A stretch of 29,988 nucleotides of DNA from Victivallales bacterium (GTDB lineage: Bacteria > Verrucomicrobiota > Lentisphaeria > Victivallales > UBA1829), in assembly GCA_016285335.1 (NCBI GenBank), contig JAEEQO010000008.1:1-29988 (forward strand), written 5' to 3'. The position numbers and the translations under genes are program-made. This document shows positions 21,402 to 29,738 of this stretch, piece after piece (within the stretch, counting starts at the first letter, position 1; each line of letters begins with the position of its first letter). The notes under the pieces were generated by a model. The model was not told the origin of the DNA. It saw nothing but the letters and a program-made list of their open reading frames with translations, and did no database searches.

Positions 21402-22829
21402 ATGTTTTTCAAACTATCCGCCAAACACCGTTTCCTGCTCCGCATCGTCCCGGTCTTTCTGATCGCGTTCGCGATCCGCGTGCTGTGCGCGTGGCCCGCG
21501 CTTCAGTCGCCGGAGCTCCTCACGCGGCCGGATTCCGCGACGTATTATCAGCCGGCGCAGTCACTTTTGGAAGAAAACGCGGGGCGGTGGGGTGCTCCGG
21601 GGGCAATGAACATCGGGCCCGACTCCGATCTGCCCGCGGTGCAGCGTCCGCCGGGGTATATCTACTTTCTGGCGGTTGTCGGCGGTCGGCGAGGCGAACC
21701 GTTCAACTTCATCCCCGCCGCGGTCGCCGGATGCCTCGTGGACGCGCTGACAGTTTTTCTCGTGGCGCTGACGGGGCGGGCCCTCGCCGGATGGCGCGCT
21801 GGCTTCTGGGCGGCGGTCCTGTACGCGCTGAACCTGACCGCGCTGGCGAACGCGCCGCTGATCCTGGCGGATTCCCTGCTCGGATTTTTCTGCGCCTGGC
21901 AGGTGTTCTTCCTTGTCCGGGCATGGCGCACGAAACGCCTTCGCGATTTCCTTTTCGGCGCGGTGTTCGCCGCGCTGGCCGCTCTGACGAAGCCGGTCAA
22001 CCTCCCGGTCTTCCTCGTCCTGATTCCGCTGGTCCTGGCTCCGGTCATTTTCCGGTCGTGGAAGAAGACCGCAGGCGCTGTCCTGCTGACCGGGCTCGTT
22101 TTCTGCGCCCTGCTCATGCCGTGGATGATCCGCAATCAGCTCGTCGGCGCGGGTTTCGTGCTCGACCGCAATTCCGGGCTCACGGCACGTCACAACACCG
22201 CCGCGATCCTTGCCCGCGTGAACGGCAGGGACATCGACACGGAACGCGCCGCGCTGGAGGCCGAGGCGGAAGCGGCAGTCCCCGTCAGCCAGGAAACCGG
22301 CGTATTCAGCGTATTTGAGAAGGAGATGGAGCAGGACCACTGGTATCTGGCGCGTTACCGGAAGGCGATTTTCGAGCATCCGGGCGCGGCGGCGGCTACG
22401 CATCTGTTCCAGGTGTGGATCCTGCTGCCGGACCTGCCGGATTTCCTTCAGAACCTCGGACTGCGGACCGGGGAACGCGGCACGCTGGCGGTCCTGCGGA
22501 AGGACGGCGTGGTGGCGGCATTCCGGCACTACATGGACGGGAGCTATGCGGCGGCGTTTCTTGCGATGCCGTTTCTGCTGGCTACGGGGGCGCTCTACGC
22601 GCTGACGGCGGCGGGGGTATGGATTTGTGCCCGGCGACGCAAATGGGCCGTCCTGACGCTGTTTGCGGTGTTTGTGCTGTACTATCTGGCGGTTCCCGGC
22701 CCGGTGCTGATGCCGCGCTACCAGATCCCCGCGCTGCCGTTCGCCTGCGCGATGGCGGGCGCGGTCATTTCAGTCTGTGGTATTCGCAGATGGCGAAAAC
22801 GTCGGTCATGCCCGCAATGTAATCCGTGA
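21402..22829 (+). CDS. GT-C glycosyltransferase (PMT/ArnT-like)
   Basis: A 475-aa polytopic membrane protein with about ten to twelve helices, Ala/Leu/Phe-rich, resembling the dolichyl-phosphate-mannose mannosyltransferase / ArnT (GT-C) superfamily. The first extracytoplasmic loop after TM1 carries RPDSATYYQPAQSLLEE, where the conserved acidic residue and the YYQPA pattern fit the catalytic loop, and a later loop has PAVQRPPGYIYFL, another family pattern. Such enzymes move a sugar from a polyprenyl phosphate carrier to a lipid or protein in the periplasm; neither donor nor acceptor can be told. The ATG at 21402 lacks a ribosome-binding site and I see no good promoter, so the start is moderately sure. 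Its last 65 bases overlap the end of the opposing dGTPase gene. Confidence 0.8.
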   Translation: MFFKLSAKHRFLLRIVPVFLIAFAIRVLCAWPALQSPELLTRPDSATYYQPAQSLLEENAGRWGAPGAMNIGPDSDLPAVQRPPGYIYFLAVVGGRRGEPFNFIPAAVAGCLVDALTVFLVALTGRALAGWRAGFWAAVLYALNLTALANAPLILADSLLGFFCAWQVFFLVRAWRTKRLRDFLFGAVFAALAALTKPVNLPVFLVLIPLVLAPVIFRSWKKTAGAVLLTGLVFCALLMPWMIRNQLVGAGFVLDRNSGLTARHNTAAILARVNGRDIDTERAALEAEAEAAVPVSQETGVFSVFEKEMEQDHWYLARYRKAIFEHPGAAAATHLFQVWILLPDLPDFLQNLGLRTGERGTLAVLRKDGVVAAFRHYMDGSYAAAFLAMPFLLATGALYALTAAGVWICARRRKWAVLTLFAVFVLYYLAVPGPVLMPRYQIPALPFACAMAGAVISVCGIRRWRKRRSCPQCNP

Positions 22830-23904
22830 CGGCGCGGTGGATGCCGTCAGCTTCCATGCGGCGGCGGATTTGGCTGCCCGCGAGCTCGGGGTGATTCACG
22901 AACGTCTCGAACAGGAACGACATGCGGTCCTTCGAGAGCTGGTTGAGCTTTTTGAGTTCCTGCGAGAAATACAGGTTTTCGTACAGGAAGCTCCGCAGTT
23001 CGGTGGTCAGCATCTGGAATTCCTGGCTCCAGGCGATCAGCGTCAACCCCTTCGCGGGAGCGTCGCCGGGGGCCTTCACGCCGGACGCTTCGATCAACTT
23101 CGCGGAGGTCTCGATGGCGTCGCCGACCATGCGGTTGATGAGGGCGCGGACGGTGTAGGTCACGAATTTCTTGTCGCCGCGCTTCAGGCCGAGCGACTTC
23201 GTTTCCTCGGCGGCCAGCCGCCAGATCGCGATTTCGTTCAGCATATCCTCGGTGATGATGCCCGCGTCCAGCCCGTCGTCGACGTCGTGTCCGTAGTAGG
23301 TGAGGTCATCGGCGAGGTCGGCGGCCTGCGCCTCGAGACACGGGGCCGGGGCGAGCTCCTTGTCGTCAAGCAGGATCGGATGCAGCGGAGAACGGTGCTT
23401 GATGAGGCCGGCACGCGTCTCCCAGGTGAGGTTGATGCCGTCGTAGGCGGGGTATTTCTCCTCCAGCAGGTCCACCACGCGGATCGCCTGCAGATTGTGG
23501 TCGAATCCGCCGTGGCCCTCCATGAGGCTGTGCAGGGTGCGTTCGCCGGCGTGGCCGAACGGCGTGTGGCCGAGGTCGTGCGCGAGCGCGATGGCCTCCG
23601 TGAGGTCCTCGTTCAGCCCGAGGCTCCGCGCGATCGTCCGCGCGATGCCCGCCACTTCGATCGTGTGCGTGAGGCGGTTCCGCAGATGGTCGCCGGTCGT
23701 GCTCAGGAACACCTGCGTCTTGTATTCCAGCCGCCGGAACGCCTGACTGTGCAGGATGCGGTCGCGGTCGCGCTGGAATTCGGTGCGGTACGGGTGGGGC
23801 GGTTCGGGGTAACGGCGTCCATGAAGCGCGTCCGCGTGGACGGCGTATGGCGCGAGGGTCTTATCCTCGAAGCCGCAAAGGATCTGCTGGGTGCGCGCGC
23901 TCAT
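22765..23904 (-). CDS. dgt: dGTPase-like deoxyguanosine triphosphate triphosphohydrolase
   Basis: A 379-aa HD-superfamily enzyme of the dGTPase-like type that hydrolyses dNTPs to nucleoside and triphosphate. The pattern is RNRLTHTIEVAGIAR (first His), ALAHDLGHTPFGHAGE (HD pair and downstream His) and a later Asp in LADDLTYYGHDVDDG. RRLEYKTQVF and the end AGMTDVFAICEY are also typical. The length suits the shorter dGTPase-like branch, and true specificity within dNTPs is not certain. The ATG at 23904 lies three bases after the dnaJ stop without a good ribosome-binding site, so translational coupling is likely. It is the last gene of fmdB-htpG-dnaJ-dgt. The 3' end overlaps the glycosyltransferase gene on the other strand. 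Confidence 0.9.
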   Translation of the reverse strand: MSARTQQILCGFEDKTLAPYAVHADALHGRRYPEPPHPYRTEFQRDRDRILHSQAFRRLEYKTQVFLSTTGDHLRNRLTHTIEVAGIARTIARSLGLNEDLTEAIALAHDLGHTPFGHAGERTLHSLMEGHGGFDHNLQAIRVVDLLEEKYPAYDGINLTWETRAGLIKHRSPLHPILLDDKELAPAPCLEAQAADLADDLTYYGHDVDDGLDAGIITEDMLNEIAIWRLAAEETKSLGLKRGDKKFVTYTVRALINRMVGDAIETSAKLIEASGVKAPGDAPAKGLTLIAWSQEFQMLTTELRSFLYENLYFSQELKKLNQLSKDRMSFLFETFVNHPELAGSQIRRRMEADGIHRAVTDYIAGMTDVFAICEYHRLK

Positions 23905-23907
23905 GGG

Positions 23908-25092
23908 TTACAGCCCGACCTTGTCCTTGAGCTTCTGGAAGAAGCCCGGGTCGTTGTCGGCGTTGATGGTGAAGTTCGGGCCGGAGCCGTTCTCCTTCGC
24001 GCCGCCGTCACTCGGCTGGAACGCCGCGGCATAGGCCTTCAGCGCCTCGCGCTGGGCGTCGGTGAGCTTGCGGGGAACGTCGATCGTGAGCTTCACGTGA
24101 TGGTTGCCGAAGACGCCCTGACGCTGCCGCACCGGCATGCCCTTGCCCTTCAGCGTCAGCACGTCGCCGTTCTGCGTGCCGGCGGGGACCGTGAGCTCGG
24201 CGTCGCCGTGGACGGTCGGGATGATCACCGTGCCGCCGAGCGCGGCCACGGGGAACGGGATGTGATGTTCGGCGTAGATGTCCTCGTCCTCGCGCTGGAA
24301 GCGCTTGTCCGGGCGGATCTGGATCATGATGTAGAGGTCGCCGTTGGAGCCGCCGCGCAGACCGGGCTCGCCCTCGCCGTTCACGCGCAGGCGGTTGCCC
24401 GTGTCGATGCCGGCGGGGATGTGGATTTCGATGGCGCGGTGGACGCTGACCTTGCCCGCGCCGCCGCATTTGGAGCATTTATGGGCGATCTTCTGGCCTG
24501 TGCCGTGGCACACGGGGCATTCGTGCATCATGGTGAAGAAGCCCTGGGATACGCCGACCTGGCCGCTGCCCTTGCAGCGGTCGCAGCGTTCCGGCTTCGT
24601 GCCGTCGGCGCAGCCGCTGCCGTTGCACGCGGTGCATAGTCCGGGGCGGTTGAACTCAATCTTCTTCGTGACGCCCTTGAACGCCTCGTCGAGCGTGATG
24701 CCGAGGTTGTAGCGCAGGTCCGCGCCCTCCTGCGGACCGTTCGGGTCGCGTCTGCGGCCTCCGCCGAAGAACGACTCGAAGCCGCCCCCGCCGCCGCCGA
24801 AGAACTGGTTGAAGATGTCGAAGGGATCGCCGGAGAACCCGCCGCCGCCCGGACCGCCGCCGTTCGCGGCGTCCTCGCCGTACTGGTCGTAGATCTGGCG
24901 TTTTTCTTTATTGCCGAGGATTTCGTAGGCGTGGGAGATCTTCTTGAACTTCTCCTCGGCCTCCTTGTTCCCGGGGTTCTTGTCCGGGTGGTATTTCACG
25001 GCCAGGCGCCGGTACGCCTTCTTGATGGTATCTTCGTCGGCGTCGGGCTGGATTTCCAGCAGGTCGTACAGTTCGGTGTGTCGTGCGGGCAT
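23908..25092 (-). CDS. dnaJ: Chaperone DnaJ (type I Hsp40)
   Basis: The 394-aa co-chaperone activates DnaK's ATPase and delivers unfolded proteins. The J domain (residues about 5-72) has the essential HPD at 35-37. A Gly/Phe-rich linker lies near 78-115 and a zinc-binding region with four repeats follows: CTACNGSG, CDRCKGSG, CPVCHGTG and CSKCGGAG. The C-terminal substrate-binding beta domains follow, and a helical end reaches KDKVGL. All motifs are intact, making this a full type I DnaJ. It starts 23 bases after the htpG stop with AAGG upstream. DnaK and GrpE are not in the window. Location between htpG and dgt is unusual compared with the common dnaK-dnaJ order. Confidence 0.97.
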   Translation of the reverse strand: MPARHTELYDLLEIQPDADEDTIKKAYRRLAVKYHPDKNPGNKEAEEKFKKISHAYEILGNKEKRQIYDQYGEDAANGGGPGGGGFSGDPFDIFNQFFGGGGGGFESFFGGGRRRDPNGPQEGADLRYNLGITLDEAFKGVTKKIEFNRPGLCTACNGSGCADGTKPERCDRCKGSGQVGVSQGFFTMMHECPVCHGTGQKIAHKCSKCGGAGKVSVHRAIEIHIPAGIDTGNRLRVNGEGEPGLRGGSNGDLYIMIQIRPDKRFQREDEDIYAEHHIPFPVAALGGTVIIPTVHGDAELTVPAGTQNGDVLTLKGKGMPVRQRQGVFGNHHVKLTIDVPRKLTDAQREALKAYAAAFQPSDGGAKENGSGPNFTINADNDPGFFQKLKDKVGL

Positions 25093-25115
25093 GGGGGGCT
25101 TGCCTTACGTTTGGA

Positions 25116-27011
25116 TCAGTTCTTGTTCAGGCCGTCGGTCATCAGTTTCGCGGTCCTGCGTGCGAATCCGGCGGGATCGGGCAGCTCGGAGCCTTCGCAG
25201 AGCAGCGCCTGGTCGTACAGCATGGCGGCGTAGTCCACCAGCACGGGGCTGCCGGGTTCCGCCTCGTATTTCTTCGCCATCGCCTGGATCAGCGGGGAAT
25301 CGGGATTGAGCTCCAGGATGCGCTTCACTTCCGGCGCTTCCTGCTTCATCGCCTTCATCAGGCGCTGCATGTTCACGGACGGGTCGGCCTCGTCGCCGAC
25401 GAGGCAGCAGACGCTTTCGGTGAGGCGTGCGGAGAACCGGACGTCCTTGACCTTGTTTTCGAGCGTCTTCTTCAGGAAGTCGAGCAGGGACTTGTTCTGC
25501 TCGGCGGCTTCCTTCGTTTTCTTCTCAAGCTCTTTCTGCACGGGCTCGTCGAGCTTCAGGTCGCTCTTGGAGACGGACACGATGTCCTTCTCCGCGTACT
25601 TGCCGATGCCGTTGATCACGAATTCGTCGACCGGGTCGAGCAGGAACAGCACGTCGAGGTTCTGCTTGCGGAAGAGCTCCAGCTGCGGGGAATGCTCCAC
25701 GGCGGCGCGGGACTCGCCGGTGATGAAGTAGATCGCCTTCTGCGTGGGCGGCATGGCGTCGGAGTATTCCTTCAGGGAGACCAGCTTGCCGGGCTCGCCG
25801 TTCATGGTTTCGAAGAGCAGCAGGTTCTGGAGTTTTTCGCGGTTTTCCCAGTCGCTGTACGCGCCTTCCTTGATGAGGCGGCTGAACTCGCCGTAGAACT
25901 TCTCGTATGTGGCGCGGTCCTTGTCCATCATCTTCTGGAGCTCGGAGAAAACGCGCTTCACGACGGCGTTGGAGATGCGCTTGATCTGCGGGTTGTCCTG
26001 AAGCGTCTCGCGGGAGATGTTCAGCGGCAGGTCGCTGGAATCGACCACGCCGGACACGAAGCCGTTCATGTAGTCGGGGAGCAGGCCGGGGCATTCGTCG
26101 GTGATGAAGACGCGCTTCACATACAGGCTGAGCGTCTTTTTGCTGCGGACGCCGAACTGGTACTGGAACGGGAGCTTGGCGGCGAGGAAGAGCAGGGCTT
26201 TGAACTCGGACGCGCCCTCGGCGGAATACACGATGCGCTTCAGCGGCGCTTCGTAGTCGCCGGACAGGTGCGAATAGAAGCTTTTGTACTCGTCCTCGGT
26301 CACTTCGGATTCGGGGCGCAGCCAGATCGCCTTCATCGTGTTCAGCGTTTCGTCCTCGACGACGTCCTTGCCGTCCTTCGTGGTCTTGTGCGCCATCCTG
26401 ATCGGGTATTCGATGAAGTCGGAGTATTTGCGGACCACGGTGGCGACGGTCCAGTATTGGAGGTAGTCCTTGAAATCTTCCTTCAGGTGCAGGGTCACGG
26501 TCGTGCCGGGGGCGTCTTTCTCCGCCTCGGTCACGGTGAACGTGTCGACGCCCGCGGATTCCCACAGATACGCCTGCTCCTCGCCGGCCTTCTTCGTCAG
26601 CACGGAGACCTTGTCGGCGGCCATGAACGCGGAGTAGAACCCGACGCCGAACTGGCCGATGAGCTCGGGCGCGGTGGCGGGATTGTCCTGCGCCTTCTTC
26701 AGCTCGGCGAGGAATCCGCGCGAACCGGAATGCGCGATGGTGCCGAGATTTTCGACCAGCTCGTCCTTCGTCATGCCGATGCCGTTGTCGGAGATGGCGA
26801 GGGTGTTCGCCTTTTCGTCGGCGGTGATGCGGATTTCGCCCTCGCTGGCGAGCTCGGGATGCGTCAGCGCCATGAAACGCCGTTTGTCGAGCGCATCGGC
26901 GGCGTTCGCGATCAGCTCGCGCAGGAAGATCTCCTTGTTCGAGTAGATCGAGTTGATCATCATGTTCAGCAGTTCTTTGACTTCGGCTTTGAATTGGATA
27001 TGCTTTGACAT
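25116..27011 (-). CDS. htpG: Chaperone HtpG (bacterial Hsp90)
   Basis: The 631-aa ATP-dependent chaperone works as a homodimer downstream of DnaK/DnaJ. The GHKL ATPase domain shows ELIANAADALDK (catalytic Glu and Mg-binding Asn), DNGIGM and GQFGVGFYS. The middle domain and C-terminal dimerisation domain are of normal size. The ATG at 27011 has AAGGAG eight bases upstream. An open frame runs further upstream but overlaps the fmdB gene and begins without a ribosome-binding site, so it is not used. Gene order fmdB, htpG, dnaJ, dgt with short gaps suggests one protein-quality operon. A perfect hairpin lies just before its ribosome-binding site at 27051-27072. Confidence 0.97.
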   Translation of the reverse strand: MSKHIQFKAEVKELLNMMINSIYSNKEIFLRELIANAADALDKRRFMALTHPELASEGEIRITADEKANTLAISDNGIGMTKDELVENLGTIAHSGSRGFLAELKKAQDNPATAPELIGQFGVGFYSAFMAADKVSVLTKKAGEEQAYLWESAGVDTFTVTEAEKDAPGTTVTLHLKEDFKDYLQYWTVATVVRKYSDFIEYPIRMAHKTTKDGKDVVEDETLNTMKAIWLRPESEVTEDEYKSFYSHLSGDYEAPLKRIVYSAEGASEFKALLFLAAKLPFQYQFGVRSKKTLSLYVKRVFITDECPGLLPDYMNGFVSGVVDSSDLPLNISRETLQDNPQIKRISNAVVKRVFSELQKMMDKDRATYEKFYGEFSRLIKEGAYSDWENREKLQNLLLFETMNGEPGKLVSLKEYSDAMPPTQKAIYFITGESRAAVEHSPQLELFRKQNLDVLFLLDPVDEFVINGIGKYAEKDIVSVSKSDLKLDEPVQKELEKKTKEAAEQNKSLLDFLKKTLENKVKDVRFSARLTESVCCLVGDEADPSVNMQRLMKAMKQEAPEVKRILELNPDSPLIQAMAKKYEAEPGSPVLVDYAAMLYDQALLCEGSELPDPAGFARRTAKLMTDGLNKN

Positions 27012-27050
27012 GGCTCTGTCTCCTTTATGTTGTTTGTTTTCGCGTTTTTT

Positions 27051-27072
27051 GTCTGCCAGCGGAGCGGCAGAC
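27051..27072 (-). other. Intercistronic hairpin before htpG
   Basis: On the minus strand GTCTGCC and GGCAGAC are perfect 7-base arms around an 8-base loop GCTCCGCT, followed by six A. There is no T run, so it is not a terminator for this operon. It may stabilise or process the htpG message. The same 8-base loop occurs in a hairpin at 8998-9015. Confidence 0.5.
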
Positions 27073-27091
27073 TGCTTCAGTGGAGGACTTG

Positions 27092-27358
27092 TCATCCTTT
27101 CTTCGCGGTCTTCGAAGCGGGCTTCGAGGCGGAGGGTTTCTTCGGCGTCGTCGGGTTGCCGAGGCTGGCGTTCGCGCCCTTGTAGTCGTTGCAGTAGAAC
27201 CCGGAGCCGACGAAGATCACGCCGGACCCCGCGCCGATCTTGCGCTTGAGGGCGTCCTTGCCGCATTCCGGGCACGTTTTCAGGTGGTCTTCGGTCATTT
27301 GCTGGAATTTTTCGAACTCGTATCCGCAGTTCTTGCAGACGTATTCATAGGTGGGCAT
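27092..27358 (-). CDS. FmdB-family zinc-ribbon protein
   Basis: This small 88-aa protein has an N-terminal zinc ribbon of the FmdB/regulatory-protein family: YEYVCKNCGYEFE, then CPECGKDALKR, giving two CxxC pairs. The family-typical GSGFYCNDYKG follows near residues 51-61, where the cysteine stands in place of the usual Thr or similar. The rest is a Lys/Ala/Ser/Pro-rich basic tail. Family function is largely unknown; a link to amide metabolism in the original naming is historical and should not be taken as evidence here. AAGGA lies nine bases before the ATG at 27358. It is the first gene of the chaperone operon and a possible sigma-54 site lies about 90 bases upstream. Confidence 0.88.
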   Translation of the reverse strand: MPTYEYVCKNCGYEFEKFQQMTEDHLKTCPECGKDALKRKIGAGSGVIFVGSGFYCNDYKGANASLGNPTTPKKPSASKPASKTAKKG

Positions 27359-27444
27359 GTCGACTTGTCCTTCGTTTCAACGGCGGACGGGGGGATGTTC
27401 CGCCGATTTCGGGGTTGTTTTATGACAGTATTCGCGATTTGATA

Positions 27445-27462
27445 AGCATACTTTGTGCCAAA
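27445..27462 (-). promoter_or_regulatory. Sigma-54-type promoter candidate for fmdB-htpG-dnaJ-dgt
   Basis: On the minus strand TTTGGCAC (27462-27455), five bases, then ATGCT (27449-27445) gives a GG and a GC element with exactly ten bases between, near the TGGCACG-N4-TTGCW consensus. It is about 90 bases before the fmdB start. I found no convincing sigma-70 promoter in the same gap. Nothing here shows that rpoN exists in this genome. Confidence 0.35.
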
Positions 27463-27573
27463 TCGCCGCATCGGACGCCGTCACCTCGAATCCGCCGTCC
27501 GCCGCCTGTTTTTTGTTTTGTATCCCGCGACAATCTGTCCCACATCCGTGCCAAAGTGTGCCGTGCAGGGCCG

Positions 27574-27608
27574 AAAAAAACGGCGCGCCCGGATCGCCGG
27601 ACGCGCCG
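27574..27608 (-). terminator. Intrinsic terminator of the lipoprotein-parvulin operon
   Basis: On the minus strand a 12-base stem (27608-27597 with 27592-27581, one mismatch) encloses a four-base loop and is followed by seven T (27580-27574). It lies 48 bases after the parvulin stop. Classic rho-independent form. Confidence 0.85.
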
Positions 27609-27655
27609 CACGGATTCGATGGATTGAGGGCACCCACCCTCTTCGGGTCGCGGTC

Positions 27656-28918
27656 TTACTTGTTCGCGGCGGGCTTCTTCTCCGCGGCGGGCTTCTCCGC
27701 GGCCTTGGCGGACGTGAATTCGTAGACCTTGACGCCGCCTTTGGCTCGTTCGGCCTTGATCATGGCCTGGATCTCCTCGGAGACGGTCTTGTCGACGAGG
27801 AAGTCGTGGATGTCCTGTTTGACCTTGTCGAGGGCGAGGTAGCCCTTCGGGTCCTTCTTCAGGAGCTTGATGATGTGGTAGCCGAACTGCGTGTGGACGG
27901 GCTTCGTGAAGTCGCCGGGCTTGGCGATCTTATAGGCCGCGGCGGCGAAATCCGGATCGAGCCGGCCGGCGCCCTCGATCACCATGCCGTCTTCGTCGAA
28001 CGCGGGCAGCTTGCCGTTGTCGCGCTTGCCGGAGGGGCAGTTGCTCTTTTCGCGGGCGAGCTTTTCGAAGCTGTCGGGATCCTTCACGAGCTCCTCGTAA
28101 ATGCCGTCGATCTGCTCCTTCGCGAGCTTGTCGGCCTTCGTCTTGATCTCCTTCTCCTCCTTGGAATCGAGGGCGGAGACGGGCTCGCACTGGATCAGGA
28201 TGTGGGCGACGGTGATGTTCTCCGGGACGGCGAACTTCTGCTGGTTCTCGCGGTAGAACTTCTCGACGGCCTCGTCCGTGACGGCCTTTTCGGTCTTTTC
28301 GATGAAGTTCTTCTCCTCATAGGCGGCGATGGACGCGTTGGCCTGGATGTCGGCCTCCTTCGCGATTTCGTCGCGGTACTGTTCCAGGGTCAGGCCGCGC
28401 GCCTTCAGCTGGTCTTTCAGCTCCTCCGAGACCTCGGCCGGGAGCTTCCTGATGGATTCGTCGAAATGCGTCTTCACGAGCTCTTCGGACGGCACGAAAC
28501 CGGCCTCTTTCGCCTTCTGCTTCAGGATTTCCGTGTCGATCTTCTGGTCGACGTACTGCTGCATGTAGGAACGCAGCAGGCTGTCGCTCGTCAGCGCGAG
28601 CACCTGCTGGGAGATCTTCTTCGACAGGAGCAGGTCCACGATCTGCTTCTTCGTGATCTTGGTCCCGTTGACCTCGGCGACCACGTCCGGCATGAAGGAA
28701 AGCGCCTTCTCGACTTCCTCTTCGGTCGCGACCTGGGAGAGCAGCGCCTTGCGGATGGCGGCTTCCGTCGCGTCGTTCCCGACGGTCGCGGACGGCGCCG
28801 CACCGAGACCGAGGTCGCCGAGTCCGCCTTTCAGGGAGATCGACGGCTTGTCCTGGGCCGCTGCGGAAAATGATACGGCACATGCCGCAAAAAAGACAAG
28901 AAGAGATTTGCAGTTCAT
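27656..28918 (-). CDS. Periplasmic peptidyl-prolyl isomerase (parvulin / SurA-like)
   Basis: A 420-aa exported folding factor. A signal peptide (about residues 1-21, ending SAAA) is followed by a SurA-N-like helical region with VVAEVNGTKITKKQIVDLLL near 78-97. The parvulin (PpiC) domain lies at about 250-365: AHILIQCEP, KLAREKSNCPSGKRDNG, LPAFDEDGMV and TQFGYHIIKLLKK are its recognisable strands. A Lys/Ala/Glu/Pro tail ends the protein. Such proteins help outer-membrane or secreted proteins fold. The conserved Gly-Gly of the loop appears as Asn-Gly (DNGKLPAF), a small deviation. GGAAAGG precedes the ATG at 28918. It is the second gene after the lipoprotein (27-base gap) and has a strong terminator behind it. 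Confidence 0.9.
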   Translation of the reverse strand: MNCKSLLVFFAACAVSFSAAAQDKPSISLKGGLGDLGLGAAPSATVGNDATEAAIRKALLSQVATEEEVEKALSFMPDVVAEVNGTKITKKQIVDLLLSKKISQQVLALTSDSLLRSYMQQYVDQKIDTEILKQKAKEAGFVPSEELVKTHFDESIRKLPAEVSEELKDQLKARGLTLEQYRDEIAKEADIQANASIAAYEEKNFIEKTEKAVTDEAVEKFYRENQQKFAVPENITVAHILIQCEPVSALDSKEEKEIKTKADKLAKEQIDGIYEELVKDPDSFEKLAREKSNCPSGKRDNGKLPAFDEDGMVIEGAGRLDPDFAAAAYKIAKPGDFTKPVHTQFGYHIIKLLKKDPKGYLALDKVKQDIHDFLVDKTVSEEIQAMIKAERAKGGVKVYEFTSAKAAEKPAAEKKPAANK

Positions 28919-28945
28919 CGTGGGAACCTTTCCATTGCTGATTGG

Positions 28946-29683
28946 TTATTTATTCGCGGGATTCCTGCTGAGCCAGTTTTCCAATCCGGCCCGCTGTGCG
29001 GGATCCGCGTTCAACTCCAGAAGTGCGGTCAGGGCGGCGGCTTCGGCCTGCCGTCCGTCCGCGGAAGCTTCGAGGGCGTCCTGGAAGAGTGCGACGCAGG
29101 CGTCGCTCTTTTCCATGGCGGCGAGAGCGTCTGCCTCCTTGATCTTCGCCGCGGCGTATGCCGGGAACTTCGGGAAGAGCTTGGAGTTTGCCTTTGCAAA
29201 CGTATTCAAGTCCGTCGCGGCATCGCGAAGGTCTTCGGAGAACTCCGCCGCAAGAAGCTTTTCGTTCAGGCGCTGCGCCTCAAGCAGGATGTCGACTTTC
29301 GCCTTGGCATCTGTGACAGACGGGCTGACGTCGCCGTATTTGAGACAATAGGCGTCGAGATCGGCTGCCGCGCCCGCGACGTCGCCCGCATCAAATTTGG
29401 CGCGCGCTGAAGCGATCACCTTGTTTGCCCGGACGATGTGTTCGAGATCGGACAGGAACATGTTGGTCAGGTCGAGGTTGCGATAGGTCTCGATGTCTTT
29501 CAGCGCTTCGTCGTACTCCTCGCGGTCCAGGTGGTCGAAGAGGCTGAGCAGAACGCGGGAACGTTCCATCGGGACCTCGGGAGCGGGCTTGGAACAAGAC
29601 ACGAGGCATGAGAGCGCGGCGACGGCCGTAACGGCCGCGAACAGCGCATGTCTGACGATTCGATGCGTGGAGAATTTTTTCAT
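28946..29683 (-). CDS. Helical-repeat lipoprotein, unknown function
   Basis: A 245-aa protein with a basic N-terminus, a hydrophobic core (about residues 12-28) and lipobox LVSC, so probably a lipid-anchored envelope protein. The mature part is all-helical by composition (DREEYDEALKDIETYRN, KFDAGDVAGAAADLDAY, DACVALFQDALEASADGRQ), in the manner of TPR-like repeats. It may be a scaffold or BamD-like assembly partner, but I cannot assign a family. The ATG at 29683 is selected because it begins a proper lipoprotein signal and has GGAAAG nine bases upstream. The longer frame begins upstream of the predicted transcription start. Promoter at 29796-29824; the parvulin gene follows, suggesting a joint role in envelope protein maturation. 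Confidence 0.8.
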   Translation of the reverse strand: MKKFSTHRIVRHALFAAVTAVAALSCLVSCSKPAPEVPMERSRVLLSLFDHLDREEYDEALKDIETYRNLDLTNMFLSDLEHIVRANKVIASARAKFDAGDVAGAAADLDAYCLKYGDVSPSVTDAKAKVDILLEAQRLNEKLLAAEFSEDLRDAATDLNTFAKANSKLFPKFPAYAAAKIKEADALAAMEKSDACVALFQDALEASADGRQAEAAALTALLELNADPAQRAGLENWLSRNPANK

Positions 29684-29738
29684 GACGGTCTTTCCGAATT
29701 CGTTTCTATAGACAGGCGAAACAGAAGGTTTGTTCCCG

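Noticed and set aside
25083..27008. Long plus-strand open frames opposite htpG, dnaJ, dgt and galK (also 22777-24639 and 15602-16801)
   Set aside because: Each follows exactly the extent of a certain gene on the other strand and shows no motif of its own.
25116..27275. Longer HtpG with an 88-residue N-terminal extension
   Set aside because: The extension is read in another frame of the fmdB gene, lacks a ribosome-binding site, and HtpG proteins begin near the MSKHIQF start, which has a strong AAGGAG.
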